DNA of 64,000 nucleotides from Thermoflexaceae bacterium (GCA_015075555.1 JABTUD010000001.1:992001-1056000), one strand, 5' to 3'. Shown: positions 24,788-35,242, numbered from the stretch's first letter. Numbers and translations: made by a program. Notes: a model not told the origin generated them from the letters alone.

Positions 24788-24817
24788 AGTCTACTGTGCC
24801 AGTTTAGACTTTGTGAA
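24788..24817 (-). promoter_or_regulatory. Promoter with overlapping palindromic operator for the diiron operon
   Basis: Read on the minus strand, TTCACA (24812-24817), an 18-base spacer and TAGACT (24788-24793) make a promoter ending 34 bp before the diiron start codon. The same segment is a quasi-palindrome: AGTCTA (24788-24793) with TAGACT (24805-24810), and inside it ACTG (24793-24796) with CAGT (24800-24803). A repressor bound there would block RNA polymerase. The nearest regulator gene encodes a DtxR-family protein; linking the two is inference. Confidence 0.5.
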
Positions 24818-24955
24818 GCACGTATTTATTGGACAGCACATCCATGCCCGCTGCATGCCCACGGGAGGGCCGCGCAAAGAAACCGCATCGTCACCCCTCA
24901 TCCACCGCGCGGGGGTGCCGAATATTCATCTACCGGGAGAAGGAGTACGAGAGCC

Positions 24956-25132
24956 ATGGAACGCCCAACCGGAACCTGCCCCCTCGATGCAGCCCTGCGC
25001 GCCTCGCGCTGCGCCGGCTGCTGCCAGGCGAACGAACTACCGCCATGCGTGACGAGCTGGTTGAAGGCGCGCACCAGCGCCGCACCAGTTGCCGTGGTGC
25101 GAGGTGCGCTCCCCGAGCAGCGCGCCGCCTGA
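24956..25132 (+). CDS. Candidate small Cys-rich protein (58 residues)
   Basis: ATG at 24956 with AAGGAG about ten bases ahead, encoding a 58-residue peptide with five Cys: one near residue 8 and a cluster 'RCAGCCQANELPPC'. The 448-bp gap between the diiron operon and the DtxR gene holds no other supported gene. The coding case rests on the ribosome site and on the context of metal-related genes. Chance opening in G+C-rich DNA is a serious alternative. Confidence 0.3.
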   Translation: MERPTGTCPLDAALRASRCAGCCQANELPPCVTSWLKARTSAAPVAVVRGALPEQRAA

Positions 25133-25201
25133 GGTCCAGCGGAACAGCGGCCGGCAATACCCGTAGCTCCACTGGCCGCGGCATGGCACGATTGTGCGGC
25201 C

Positions 25202-25906
25202 ATGCCCAAACAGGTCTCGAACGTCGCCAGCGACGACTACCTGACCGCGATCTATCGCATCCACCACGACGAGGGACAGGATGTGATTGCGGTGCGGCTG
25301 GCGGACCGGCTGGGAATCACGCCACCCTCGGTAGCGGGGATGCTGAAGCGTCTCCTCCGAGACCGCCTTGTCCAGCTAGACGCGAAGAAGGTCATCCACC
25401 TTACCCCTGCCGGCCAGCAGCGGGCCGAAAGCATGGTGCGAAGGCACCGGCTCGCCGAATGCCTTATTACGCAGGTGCTGGGGGTGCCGTGGTGGCGGGC
25501 GTTTGAAGAGGCGCACCTGCTCGAGCACGGGATCTCGGATGTGACAGAGCCGCACCTGTTCGAGACCCTGGGGCGCCCGACGCGGAGCCCGTTCGGCTAT
25601 CCGATCCCGGGGCCGGGAGCGCCCGCCCACCTGAGCATGACAACCCTGGCCGACGTACCTGAAGCGCAAACGGTTGAGATTGACAGGGTGTTCGAAGAGG
25701 ACGAGGAGCTGCTGCGCTTTTTTGACGCTGAAGGGATCCGCCCGGGCGGGACGGTGACTGTCGAATCGGTAGCCCCTTACCGGGGTACAGTGACCCTGAG
25801 CGTGGACGGCCGGCAGGTGGTGATGGGAACGCAGGTCGCACGGCGCATCTGGGTGGCGGAAGACGGGCGGAAGACCCGGAAACCTGCCTCGCGCCGGGAC
25901 GATTGA
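25202..25906 (+). CDS. DtxR/MntR-family metal-dependent transcriptional regulator
   Basis: 234 residues. N-terminal winged helix-turn-helix 'DYLTAIYRIHHDEGQDVIAVRLADRLGITPPSVAGMLKRL' (core RLADRLGITPPSVAGMLK), then the metal-binding/dimerisation domain 'VRRHRLAECLITQVLGVPWWRAFEEAHLLEHGIS' with the family's Glu-x-x-His and His residues (EEAH, LEH). A C-terminal FeoA/SH3-like domain closes it ('GGTVTVESVAPYRGTVTLSVDGRQVVMGTQVARRIWV'; the GGTVTVESV start is typical). It would sense Fe(II) or Mn(II). It is encoded divergently from the diiron operon, an obvious candidate target. Confidence 0.88.
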   Translation: MPKQVSNVASDDYLTAIYRIHHDEGQDVIAVRLADRLGITPPSVAGMLKRLLRDRLVQLDAKKVIHLTPAGQQRAESMVRRHRLAECLITQVLGVPWWRAFEEAHLLEHGISDVTEPHLFETLGRPTRSPFGYPIPGPGAPAHLSMTTLADVPEAQTVEIDRVFEEDEELLRFFDAEGIRPGGTVTVESVAPYRGTVTLSVDGRQVVMGTQVARRIWVAEDGRKTRKPASRRDD

Positions 25907-25943
25907 CCCTCAGCAAGTCGCCAGCTCTACCGACAATCAAACC

Positions 25944-27485
25944 GTGAGTGTTCCGATCTCCCTGGCGCGGCGCCGGGGCCCAGCCGTCCTGGTGGTGGAA
26001 GACGACCCGAACCTGGGCCTCCTGGTGAAGCGCGTGCTTTCCCAGTTCACCGACGATGTAACCCTTGCGAGCACGGGGCGCGGCGCCCTGGAGGCCCTTG
26101 GCAAGGGCGACTTCGGCGCGATTGCGACCGACATCAGCCTGCCCGACATGTCGGGGCTCGACGTCATCACGCAGGGGCGCCTGCTGGCGCCGGCGGCCGG
26201 CATCGTGGCAATCACTGGCTTCGTGGACGTGGATGTCGCCGTAGGAGCCATGAAGGCAGGGGCGGATGACTTCCTCGGAAAGCCTTTCGAGCCGGCAATG
26301 CTGTGGCACGTGCTGAACAAGGCGGCGGACCACCGCACGCGCATGATCGAGGCCGAGCAGGCAGCGGTGTATCGCCGCCTGGCCTACACCGATGCGCTCA
26401 CGGGCGCTCCCAACCGGAGGTATCTGGACGAGCATCTCGGCCTTGCCGTCAGCACCGCGCGGATGAACGGCGAGCCACTGACGATAGCCTACGTGGACAT
26501 CGATAACTTCAAGCTGCTGAACGACTTTCTCGGCCACATGCAGGGGGACGAGGTGCTGATCCGGGTGGCCGACGCGCTGCGCGCGGAGATCGCGGAGCCC
26601 GCGGTGTTCGCGCGGTTCGGGGGCGATGAGTTCGTCATCGTCTTTCCCGGGGAGGCAGTGGCCCAGGCGCGACGCGCGCTGGAGTCTGTGCGGCGCACCG
26701 TCTCGGGGCTCGGGCTGGTGAACGGCTCCCAGGTCCCGCTGCCGATCCGGGTGAGCTGCGGCTTCGCGACGCTGCGGGGGGAAGAAGGGCCACGGGACCT
26801 GATCGCCGAGGCCGAAGAGCAGATGTACCTGGACAAGGCAGCCACGCCGGCGGTCGTGATGAGCGGGGCGGCAGGGGGCGGCAGCCCTGCCACGAACGTG
26901 AAGGTCGCCAACCTGAAGGCGCTGCGCAGCCTGGTGAAGGCAATCGACCGGCGGGACAGCTATACGCGCTTCCACAGCGACCACGCCACGCACCTGGCGC
27001 TACAGATGGCGCGCCGGCTCGGCCTGGCCGAGGACGACGTCAACGCGCTTACGATTGGCGGACCCATCCACGACCTGGGGAAGATCGTGGTCCCGGACGA
27101 GATCCTGCGAAAGCCGGGCCCACTCACTCCGCACGAACGGCGGAACATGGAGGAGCACCCCGTGATGGGGGCCGCGATCACGGCGGCGGTGATGGACTAC
27201 GACGTTGTGGTCGAGCTCGTCAGGCACCACCACGAGCGTTTTGACGGCGATGGCTACCCGGGCCGACTGCAGGCCGAAGAGATCTCTCTACCGACGCGCA
27301 TCTTCACCCTGGCTGACGCCTACAGCGCCATGACAACCGACCGCCCCTACCGCAAGGGGCTGACCATCGAGCAGGCGGTCGACCAGATAGAACGTGGCGC
27401 GGGGACGCAGTTCGACCCGGACCTCGCACGGGAGTTCGTGGCGATGCTTGACCGAGATGCGGGGGCAACGGAGCGAGCAGCGTGA
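25944..27485 (+). CDS. REC-GGDEF-HD-GYP c-di-GMP turnover protein
   Basis: 513 residues, three domains. The receiver domain (residues about 13-128) has acidic 'VVEDD' and phospho-acceptor Asp63 ('TDISLPDMSG'). The GGDEF domain (about 140-300) keeps the intact 'RFGGDEF' at 225-230, with no RxxD inhibitory site in the usual place before it. The HD-GYP domain (about 325-505) has 'HDLGK' at 376-380 and 'HHHERFDGDGYPG' at 428-440. Both cyclase and phosphodiesterase signatures are complete, so it could make and break c-di-GMP under phosphorylation control. Start is GTG. No histidine kinase is adjacent. Confidence 0.92.
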   Translation: MSVPISLARRRGPAVLVVEDDPNLGLLVKRVLSQFTDDVTLASTGRGALEALGKGDFGAIATDISLPDMSGLDVITQGRLLAPAAGIVAITGFVDVDVAVGAMKAGADDFLGKPFEPAMLWHVLNKAADHRTRMIEAEQAAVYRRLAYTDALTGAPNRRYLDEHLGLAVSTARMNGEPLTIAYVDIDNFKLLNDFLGHMQGDEVLIRVADALRAEIAEPAVFARFGGDEFVIVFPGEAVAQARRALESVRRTVSGLGLVNGSQVPLPIRVSCGFATLRGEEGPRDLIAEAEEQMYLDKAATPAVVMSGAAGGGSPATNVKVANLKALRSLVKAIDRRDSYTRFHSDHATHLALQMARRLGLAEDDVNALTIGGPIHDLGKIVVPDEILRKPGPLTPHERRNMEEHPVMGAAITAAVMDYDVVVELVRHHHERFDGDGYPGRLQAEEISLPTRIFTLADAYSAMTTDRPYRKGLTIEQAVDQIERGAGTQFDPDLAREFVAMLDRDAGATERAA

Positions 27486-27694
27486 GGGCCGGGGTTTATC
27501 AGCTGTTCGAAATCGTTGCCTGGCCCGCGCTCGCCTGGTGCATGCTGGAGCTGCCGCTCCGTGCCGTGAGCGGCGTCTCGACAGGCATCATGGCGACGGC
27601 CGTGACAGGCGGCTGCGCCTTGGGCACCGTGGTAGCCTGCCGCTGGCGCGGGCATGCTCTCGCCGCGGCGGAGGCGAACGTCAGCAGCCGCTGA
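27482..27694 (+). CDS. Small membrane protein, unknown
   Basis: 70 residues starting at a GTG that overlaps the stop of the c-di-GMP gene (GTGA). Two hydrophobic stretches are visible: 'LFEIVAWPALAWCMLELPL' at about 8-26 and 'GIMATAVTGGCALGTVVAC' at about 35-53. The tight overlap is the main coding evidence. It could modulate the upstream protein at the membrane, but that is speculation. Confidence 0.45.
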   Translation: MRAGVYQLFEIVAWPALAWCMLELPLRAVSGVSTGIMATAVTGGCALGTVVACRWRGHALAAAEANVSSR

Positions 27695-27705
27695 GCCCGG
27701 CCCTC

Positions 27706-28728
27706 TTACGCATAGAAGAGCTGGGCGATCGACATGGCGTAGCCCATCAACTGCTCCGGGGCGAGGGCGTAGGCGGGAGGCATGAGCGTAGCTGAATCGG
27801 CGACCTCCCAGATCTTATCGACGCGCTTCTTCACCTCGTCGGGGGTGCCACAGACCACGAAGGTCTGCGCCATGTCGTCGGGCACCAGGTGGGTCACGGT
27901 GGTGTAGTCGCCGTGCTTCACGCCCTCCTGGAGCAACTTCGCTTCCTTGCCGAAGCCATGGGCGGCGAAGAAGGGCTCGTACTGCTCGATGCCGCCGTAG
28001 AAGGCAACGGTGGCCTTGGCATCGTGGATGGCCTGCTTGCGGTCGTTGTTGGGGGCGACAAAGAGCCAGACGTTGAACTCAAGGTCGGAGCGCTTGCGCC
28101 CGCCCCGTTCGAGGCCGGCCTTGATGTCGTCCATGACCTTCGTGGTGGCCCATTCGATGGACCAGATGGGGTGGCCGATGATGCCGTCGGCCACCTCGGC
28201 GCCGAGCTTGAGGAGGGGCTGGCGCAGGCCGGCAATCCAGACCGGGATGTCTGTCCTGACCGGCTCACGGAGCGATTGGTATTCACTGAAGTCGTGGTGA
28301 TGGTACTTGCCGTCGTACCGCTTTAACTCGCCCGTGTGCCCTTTCTGGACAACGAGCCGGACGATCTCGATGACTTCGCGGAGATGTTCAACAGGCTTCC
28401 CATAGGGCATGCCGAAGAATCCCTCACTCCACGAGCGCACGCTGGAGCCCAGGCCCAGGACGAAGCGGCCATTGCTGATGAGGTCCATATCCATTGCCGC
28501 CACCGCGGTCTCGAAGGGACTGCGTGCGAAGGCGAGGGCGATGCCAGATGCGAGCTTCATCCTCTCCGTGGCGCCGGCGGCCACCGCCAGCGGAATCCAG
28601 GGCGGGCCATAGACCTGGGGCGCGAAGACGCCCTCCAGGCCCATTGCCTCAAGCTGTTGAGCCTGCCCGGCGATCATGGGCGCGGGCATCGGGCTAACAG
28701 TGCCCCAGTACTTGTGCCTGTCCGCCAT
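27706..28728 (-). CDS. LLM-class (probably F420-dependent) oxidoreductase
   Basis: 340 residues from the ATG at 28728, which has AGGAG seven bases ahead; an upstream in-frame start at 28773 is less likely. Luciferase-like TIM-barrel landmarks: 'QQLEAMGLEGVFAPQVYG', 'LASGIALAFARSPFETA', 'NGRFVLGLGSSVRSW', 'PVWIAGLRQPLLKLGAEVADG' and 'CGTPDEVKKRVDKIWE'. This subset, with AxASGI-type strand and GLGSS, is usual for F420-dependent reductases and monooxygenases of Actinobacteria and Chloroflexota. Substrate unknown. The cofactor is inferred from family resemblance. Confidence 0.85.
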   Translation of the reverse strand: MADRHKYWGTVSPMPAPMIAGQAQQLEAMGLEGVFAPQVYGPPWIPLAVAAGATERMKLASGIALAFARSPFETAVAAMDMDLISNGRFVLGLGSSVRSWSEGFFGMPYGKPVEHLREVIEIVRLVVQKGHTGELKRYDGKYHHHDFSEYQSLREPVRTDIPVWIAGLRQPLLKLGAEVADGIIGHPIWSIEWATTKVMDDIKAGLERGGRKRSDLEFNVWLFVAPNNDRKQAIHDAKATVAFYGGIEQYEPFFAAHGFGKEAKLLQEGVKHGDYTTVTHLVPDDMAQTFVVCGTPDEVKKRVDKIWEVADSATLMPPAYALAPEQLMGYAMSIAQLFYA

Positions 28729-28910
28729 TTCGATTCTCCTTCGGTGTTGGTCCGGTGCGAGGACACGGGTCAACCGGCGCGAGCGCTACTTTAATCGATA
28801 GCGGACCGGGATTGGTAGGGATGTGGGGGGATCTTGAGTCCCCGTGGGGCGCCTGGCGTCCGGGGCAGTTATGCTTCGGCCACGCTACAACAGACAAGGA
28901 CACGCGAACC

Positions 28911-29453
28911 ATGGCCCGCCTCCCTTTCGCCACGCGCGAACAGTTCCCCGAACAACTCTGGTATGTGTGGGACAAGCTTGCCGGGGACGGCGAGATGCCG
29001 AACATCTTCCGCACCTTGGGGAATAACCCGCACCTTGTGCGCGGCTACGTGCGCATGGGCAACGCCCTCTGGGCAGCATGTGGTCTCGACGTAGCTACGC
29101 GGGAGCTGGCGATCCTGCGCGTGGCCATACTGGTGCACAGCCAGTACGAGTGGCACCAGCATGTGCGCATTGGGCGAGCGGCGGGGCTGCCCGATGAGCG
29201 CATTGTCGCGCTCCACCACTGGCGGCAGAGCAGCCTGTTCTCGCCTGCGGAAAAGGCAATGCTCGCCTACGTGGACGCCATCGTTGCCTCGGACCACCCC
29301 GCGCAGGAGGTGCACGACGAACTCGCGGCGCAGTTCCCGCCCGGCACAGTGGCCGGCATCAACCTGCTCGCAGCCTACTACGTGATGACGGCGAAGTTCC
29401 TTTCTGGGATGGAGGTGGAAACCGAGGGGCCATTCGTGGGGTGGCACCTGTGA
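28911..29453 (+). CDS. Carboxymuconolactone decarboxylase/AhpD-like protein
   Basis: 180 residues from the ATG at 28911. The all-helical CMD core reads 'ELAILRVAILVHSQYEWHQHVRIGRAAGL' with the YEWxxHxxxxxxxG signature, then 'LSPAEKAMLAYVDAIV'-like sequence (here FSPAEKAMLAYVDAIVAS). The CxxC of peroxidase-type AhpD is absent, so a decarboxylase or isomerase-type role is more likely than peroxidase. Such proteins are common beside LLM oxidoreductases in Chloroflexota. The substrate is unknown. Confidence 0.8.
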   Translation: MARLPFATREQFPEQLWYVWDKLAGDGEMPNIFRTLGNNPHLVRGYVRMGNALWAACGLDVATRELAILRVAILVHSQYEWHQHVRIGRAAGLPDERIVALHHWRQSSLFSPAEKAMLAYVDAIVASDHPAQEVHDELAAQFPPGTVAGINLLAAYYVMTAKFLSGMEVETEGPFVGWHL

Positions 29454-29511
29454 ACCTGGCACAGCGCGGCCCGGTCGCGCGACATACACAGAGGAAGGAA
29501 CAGGACCAGGC

Positions 29512-31464
29512 ATGAGCAGTGGGAGCTCGTCGAGAAGCATCGGCCCGGAACGTCCCGGGGGGCAGGGGCTCGACCGCAGCCAGGAAGAGTCGGGGAACAA
29601 CGCCATCTACAGGCTCCTGACCTCGGACGACGGGAAGGCCTGGACGGACTTCGTGGCAACGTGCCGCCAGGGGACCGACGGCGCCTTCGCCTATGAGGCA
29701 TGGTCTGCACGGGGAATGGTGCGCTGGGTGCGGCGGTATGCGCCGGGCGGGGGCTATGAATACGCGACGGTGGAGGTTCTTGGCGAAAACCCGCTGGAGC
29801 GGCAGGAGCCGCGGGCGCTCTCGACGCTGGCCGAAGAGCTGGCTGCGGGCCGCAACCCTGCCGACGCGCAGGAGGCGTTCATTGAACCAGAACGGCTGAC
29901 GTACCCGTATGCCTACGAACGGCTGTCACAGCTCTTCGACAGCCCGAATGCGCCCGACCTTGCGGTGAACCCGAAGAGCTACGCCTATGGCCGTCAGCCC
30001 GGGCAGCACGGGGCGCTGGATGTTGTGCAGTCGCGGTCGCCGCTCGTCTTTTCCGGCCCGGGGGTGCGGCGAGGGGCGGTGGTGGAGGCGACGCCCCGGC
30101 AGGTGGATGTTGCGCCCACGATCGCGAGGCTGATGGGATTCCCGCTGATTGACGGGCGGGACATCACGGGGCGAACCAGCAGCGAGCGGGGCGTGGCGCC
30201 GGATGTTTACCTGCGGAGGCAGGACGGGGTCGTCATTGAGGAGGTGCTGGACCCGGGAGGTGGCGTGCCCCAGCGCGTGTACCTCGTGCTCCTGGACGGC
30301 CAATCGCACAGCGAGCTGGTGCACCGGTTGGAGGCTGACCCCGGCTCAATCCCGAACCTGCGGCGGCTGATTGCGAACGGGGCGATGCTGCGCTGGGGCA
30401 GCATCACCAACTTCCCGAGCATCACCTGGCCCAGTCATAACGCCATCGGCACGGGCGCCTGGTGCGGACACCACGACATCGTCAACCCGAGCTACTACCT
30501 GCGAGAGGAGCGGGTCACCGTTTCGCCGCAGGGGCAGCAGTTCGATACGGCGAAGTACCTTGCGAGCGGCGTGGAGACCCTGTTCGAGGCGTTTCACCGC
30601 GTCTTTGGCTCGTGGAACGGGAAGGAGGGGGCGTTCACGGCCTCGATCAACGAGCCGTGCACGCGGGGGGCAGACCACGCTTCGCTCGAATACCGTGTCA
30701 TTGGCGACCGCGAGCGATTGAAGGAGCTAACCCAGGAGACCGACGCGGAGATCAGCCCACGATGGGCGACGGAGTTGCAGGAGCACGGCCATCACCTTTC
30801 GGGGATCATCGACAACCGCGCGCTGGCACAGGCCCGCCAGTTATTTACGGACGATTCGCACCCGCTCCCGATCTTCGTTTTCCATGAGTTCAGCCTGCCG
30901 GACGCGGCAGCGCACGATTACGGCCCGCACCACGAGGGCGCCCGGGAGGCGCTCGACGAGTCGGATCGCGAGCTGGGCCACGTCCTGCGCATCTTCGACG
31001 AGAAGGGGCTTTTCGATTCGACCCTGTTCGTGGTGACGACAGACCACGGGATGGCAATCCAGGACGTGGCGCTGCGGGCGAACCCGGCGCGCATCCCCGA
31101 GCGGGATGGGATGGCCGCTGTCTCTGCGGAGCCGCTCATCTACCTGCGGGACCTCGACATCGCTGTTGACGTGGCCCACGACGGGCGCACGGCGCGCGTA
31201 AGCGTGCTCGACAACGACGCTGATACCAGCGGGGGGAAGCCGCCGATCGCCGGGGCGGAGATGCTCGTGACGGACCATCGCGACGGGGTAGTCGCGCGGG
31301 CACGGACGGGCGAGGATGGGGTGGCGGGGTTCGCTATTCCTGCCGACATGACGCCGGCGGACCTGCGGATGGCGGTGCACGCGCACGGCTTCAACCCGCG
31401 CCACCTGCTGCTGGACGGCGCCAACCTCGCACTGGACCTGCGGAGGGCTCTCTACGGGGCGTGA
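29512..31464 (+). CDS. Alkaline phosphatase superfamily protein with permuted-looking motif order
   Basis: 650 residues. The core has Asp262 ('YLVLLDGQSH'), a Thr305 nucleophile in 'FPSITWPSHN', Asp464/His468 ('LPDAAAHDYG') and Asp511/His512 ('VVTTDHGMA'), the metal ligands of type I phosphodiesterase/nucleotide pyrophosphatases. The last ligand module, normally at the C-terminal end, appears before the core instead: 'GQHGALD' (His166), 'PLVFSGPGVRRGAVV' and 'VDVAPTIARLMG' at residues 164-209. After the TDHG site the protein continues with a beta-rich region resembling a carboxypeptidase-regulatory/Ig-like fold (about 545-650). No signal peptide is seen. Expected activity: phosphomonoester or diester hydrolysis. 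Confidence 0.78.
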   Translation: MSSGSSSRSIGPERPGGQGLDRSQEESGNNAIYRLLTSDDGKAWTDFVATCRQGTDGAFAYEAWSARGMVRWVRRYAPGGGYEYATVEVLGENPLERQEPRALSTLAEELAAGRNPADAQEAFIEPERLTYPYAYERLSQLFDSPNAPDLAVNPKSYAYGRQPGQHGALDVVQSRSPLVFSGPGVRRGAVVEATPRQVDVAPTIARLMGFPLIDGRDITGRTSSERGVAPDVYLRRQDGVVIEEVLDPGGGVPQRVYLVLLDGQSHSELVHRLEADPGSIPNLRRLIANGAMLRWGSITNFPSITWPSHNAIGTGAWCGHHDIVNPSYYLREERVTVSPQGQQFDTAKYLASGVETLFEAFHRVFGSWNGKEGAFTASINEPCTRGADHASLEYRVIGDRERLKELTQETDAEISPRWATELQEHGHHLSGIIDNRALAQARQLFTDDSHPLPIFVFHEFSLPDAAAHDYGPHHEGAREALDESDRELGHVLRIFDEKGLFDSTLFVVTTDHGMAIQDVALRANPARIPERDGMAAVSAEPLIYLRDLDIAVDVAHDGRTARVSVLDNDADTSGGKPPIAGAEMLVTDHRDGVVARARTGEDGVAGFAIPADMTPADLRMAVHAHGFNPRHLLLDGANLALDLRRALYGA

Positions 31465-31480
31465 GCCAGGCGGGCCCGGC

Positions 31481-33373
<1,893 letters not shown>

Positions 33374-33392
33374 TCTTCAACACTCCTCTTCG

Positions 33393-33941
33393 CTAGCTGG
33401 CGCCGGCCTCGCCGACAATGACCATCGCCGGGCGGATGACCCGGTCGCCAATCTGGTAACCCTTCTGCACAACGTGCAGCACCTTGCCGTCGTCGCCCGT
33501 CTGCTTGCCGACTGCTTCGTGGCGGTTGGGGTCGAACGTCTCCCCGGCAGCGGCAATCTCGTTCACGCCCATGGCTTCGAGCATCTGCTGGAACTTGCGC
33601 TGGATGGCGATGACCCCCTGCACCCAGTTCAAGCCGGCGAGGTGAGCGTCGACGGTTGATACTGCGCGTTCGAGATCGTCGTAGACAGGGAGCAGGTTGA
33701 TGACGAGCGCTGCATTGACGAATTCGGCGCTCTTGCTCTTCTCCTGTTCCACGCGCTTCTTGTAGTTCGCGAAGTCGGCGGCGCTGCGCTGCCAGTTGCG
33801 GTAGTAGCTATCGGCCTTTTCGCGTTCGGCCGTCAGCTGCTGTTCGAGCGAGGGCGTAGCCTCGCTGCCCGGTTGCGGGTCGTCGTTCATGCGCGAGGCT
33901 GCGCGCCGATCGACGATACGTTCATCTTCGTTGCCCGTCAT
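33393..33941 (-). CDS. grpE: Nucleotide exchange factor GrpE
   Basis: 182 residues: a charged coiled-coil N-terminal half ('LEQQLTAEREKADSYYRNWQRSAADFANYKKR'; core YYRNWQRSAADFANYKKR) and the C-terminal beta domain with 'GVNEIAAAGETFDPNRHEAVG' and 'VVQKGYQIGDRVIRPAMVIVG', the classic GrpE signature. Works as a dimer to release ADP from DnaK. It lies 48 bp after hrcA and 19 bp before dnaK. Confidence 0.97.
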   Translation of the reverse strand: MTGNEDERIVDRRAASRMNDDPQPGSEATPSLEQQLTAEREKADSYYRNWQRSAADFANYKKRVEQEKSKSAEFVNAALVINLLPVYDDLERAVSTVDAHLAGLNWVQGVIAIQRKFQQMLEAMGVNEIAAAGETFDPNRHEAVGKQTGDDGKVLHVVQKGYQIGDRVIRPAMVIVGEAGAS

Positions 33942-33989
33942 CCTTCCTCCTGGGGTGTGATGACCGCGCTCACGAGGGTGCGGGCGCGG

Positions 33990-35018
33990 CTATTCCTCAT
34001 AGAACTGGGACATGAGCCCGGTCAGCAGCTCGCTGACGTAACGGACGTGTGCCACCGCATCGCCGTAAGCGATGCGCGTTGGGCCGAGCAGGCCGACGAT
34101 GCCTCCGGCGCCGCCGGGCGGGCCATAGTGGGCGAGGACGAAGCTCATATCCTGGTAGGGGCCCTCGCGGTTCTCATCACCGATGACGATGGCAACCTGC
34201 CCGTGTTCGAGCGCATCGAGCGGGATGGCCCGCCGCAGATGACGTTCGTCGACGGCCTCGAGGGTATCGAGCATCCGGTCGCTTTCATCGAACTCGGGCT
34301 TGCGAAGGAGGTCGCGAATGCCTTCGACGACGGGCGTTTCGGCCATCGCATCCTGTTCGCGGAGGAGGATCTCGGCTACCGAACCGACCACCACGGCCTC
34401 GACGCCGGCCAGAGGTTCGGCATCGGCGCGCGCCGCCAGTTCGGCCGCCGTGAGGCCTCCGAGGCTGGCATTGAGCTGAGCTGCAAGCCGGGAGAGCGCA
34501 TCCTGGTTGGCGGGGGCCGGGAGATCGAGGGTGTGCTGGCGCACCGCTGCCTCGTTTGTGACAACGACCAGGAGGGCGCGGTACTCGGAGAGCTCGACGA
34601 GCTGGAGCTGCTTCAGGCGCACCTCGCGGACGCGCGGCTGGGTGGCCAGGGCGAGCGTCTGCATCGAATTGGCGAGGACGCTGGCGGCCAGGCCAACCCA
34701 GCGTTCGAGCTCCCGGGCGCTCTGGTGGAACTGGTGCAGGATGGTAAGCCGTTCCTGCGGGGAGAGGTTGGGCTCGCGCATGAGCGAAGAGACGTAGTAG
34801 CGGTAGCCACGATGGCTCGGGATGCGGCCGGCGGAGGTATGGGGATGGGTGATCATGCCTTCGGATTCGAGAGCGGCCATTTCGTTGCGCACTGTGGCGC
34901 TGGAGAGACTGAGGGCATGACGTTCCACCAGCGCCTGGGACCCGACGGGCGTGGCGCTGTCGACGTAGTCATCAACGATGAAAGTGAGGATGCGCGACCG
35001 GCGCTCTGACAACGTCAT
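33990..35018 (-). CDS. hrcA: Heat-inducible transcription repressor HrcA
   Basis: 342 residues from the ATG at 35018; a TTG two codons earlier is possible. N-terminal winged helix 'LSERRSRILTFIVDDYVDSATPVGSQALVERH' (VDSATPVGSQALV is diagnostic) and 'SSATVRNEMAALESEGMITHPHTSAGRIPSHRGYRYYV' (TSAGRIPSHRGYRYYV near residues 60-76). C-terminal 'GIVGLLGPTRIAYGDAVAHVRYVSELL' matches the family end. HrcA represses its own operon by binding CIRCE, which lies 28 bp before this start. Confidence 0.96.
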   Translation of the reverse strand: MTLSERRSRILTFIVDDYVDSATPVGSQALVERHALSLSSATVRNEMAALESEGMITHPHTSAGRIPSHRGYRYYVSSLMREPNLSPQERLTILHQFHQSARELERWVGLAASVLANSMQTLALATQPRVREVRLKQLQLVELSEYRALLVVVTNEAAVRQHTLDLPAPANQDALSRLAAQLNASLGGLTAAELAARADAEPLAGVEAVVVGSVAEILLREQDAMAETPVVEGIRDLLRKPEFDESDRMLDTLEAVDERHLRRAIPLDALEHGQVAIVIGDENREGPYQDMSFVLAHYGPPGGAGGIVGLLGPTRIAYGDAVAHVRYVSELLTGLMSQFYEE

Positions 35019-35045
35019 TATCAACTCGTCGGTTATGGCCCGGGA

Positions 35046-35072
35046 TTAGCACTCAAAGCAGATGAGTGCTAA
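35046..35072 (-). promoter_or_regulatory. CIRCE operator for HrcA
   Basis: TTAGCACTC (35046-35054), nine bases, GAGTGCTAA (35064-35072): an exact match to the CIRCE consensus arms and spacing. It is located between the hrcA start and the intergenic gap, so it controls hrcA-grpE-dnaK. The palindrome is visible; HrcA binding is established for the family. Confidence 0.97.
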
Positions 35073-35242
35073 GGCCCACAAGTAGAGGGTAGCCGAGGGG
35101 GCCGAGGGGGTCAACGGGAGGCCGGCCCTGGCAGGGCCACAGGAAGGTGCAGACCAGGAAAACCGGCCGGTCACTGCGGGCGGTGCGAAGAAGGCTGCCT
35201 CAGACGCCTGCTCGCCAGGCCCCCGGGAGGGCTGGGCAGGGA

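Noticed and set aside
24829-25506. A 225-codon plus-strand ORF overlapping the DtxR gene start
   Set aside because: It is out of frame with the well-supported regulator and has no domain; its composition is that of a shadow frame.
33873-35009. A 378-codon plus-strand ORF opposite hrcA
   Set aside because: It is the antisense shadow of a well-identified gene; long antisense frames are common in G+C-rich DNA.
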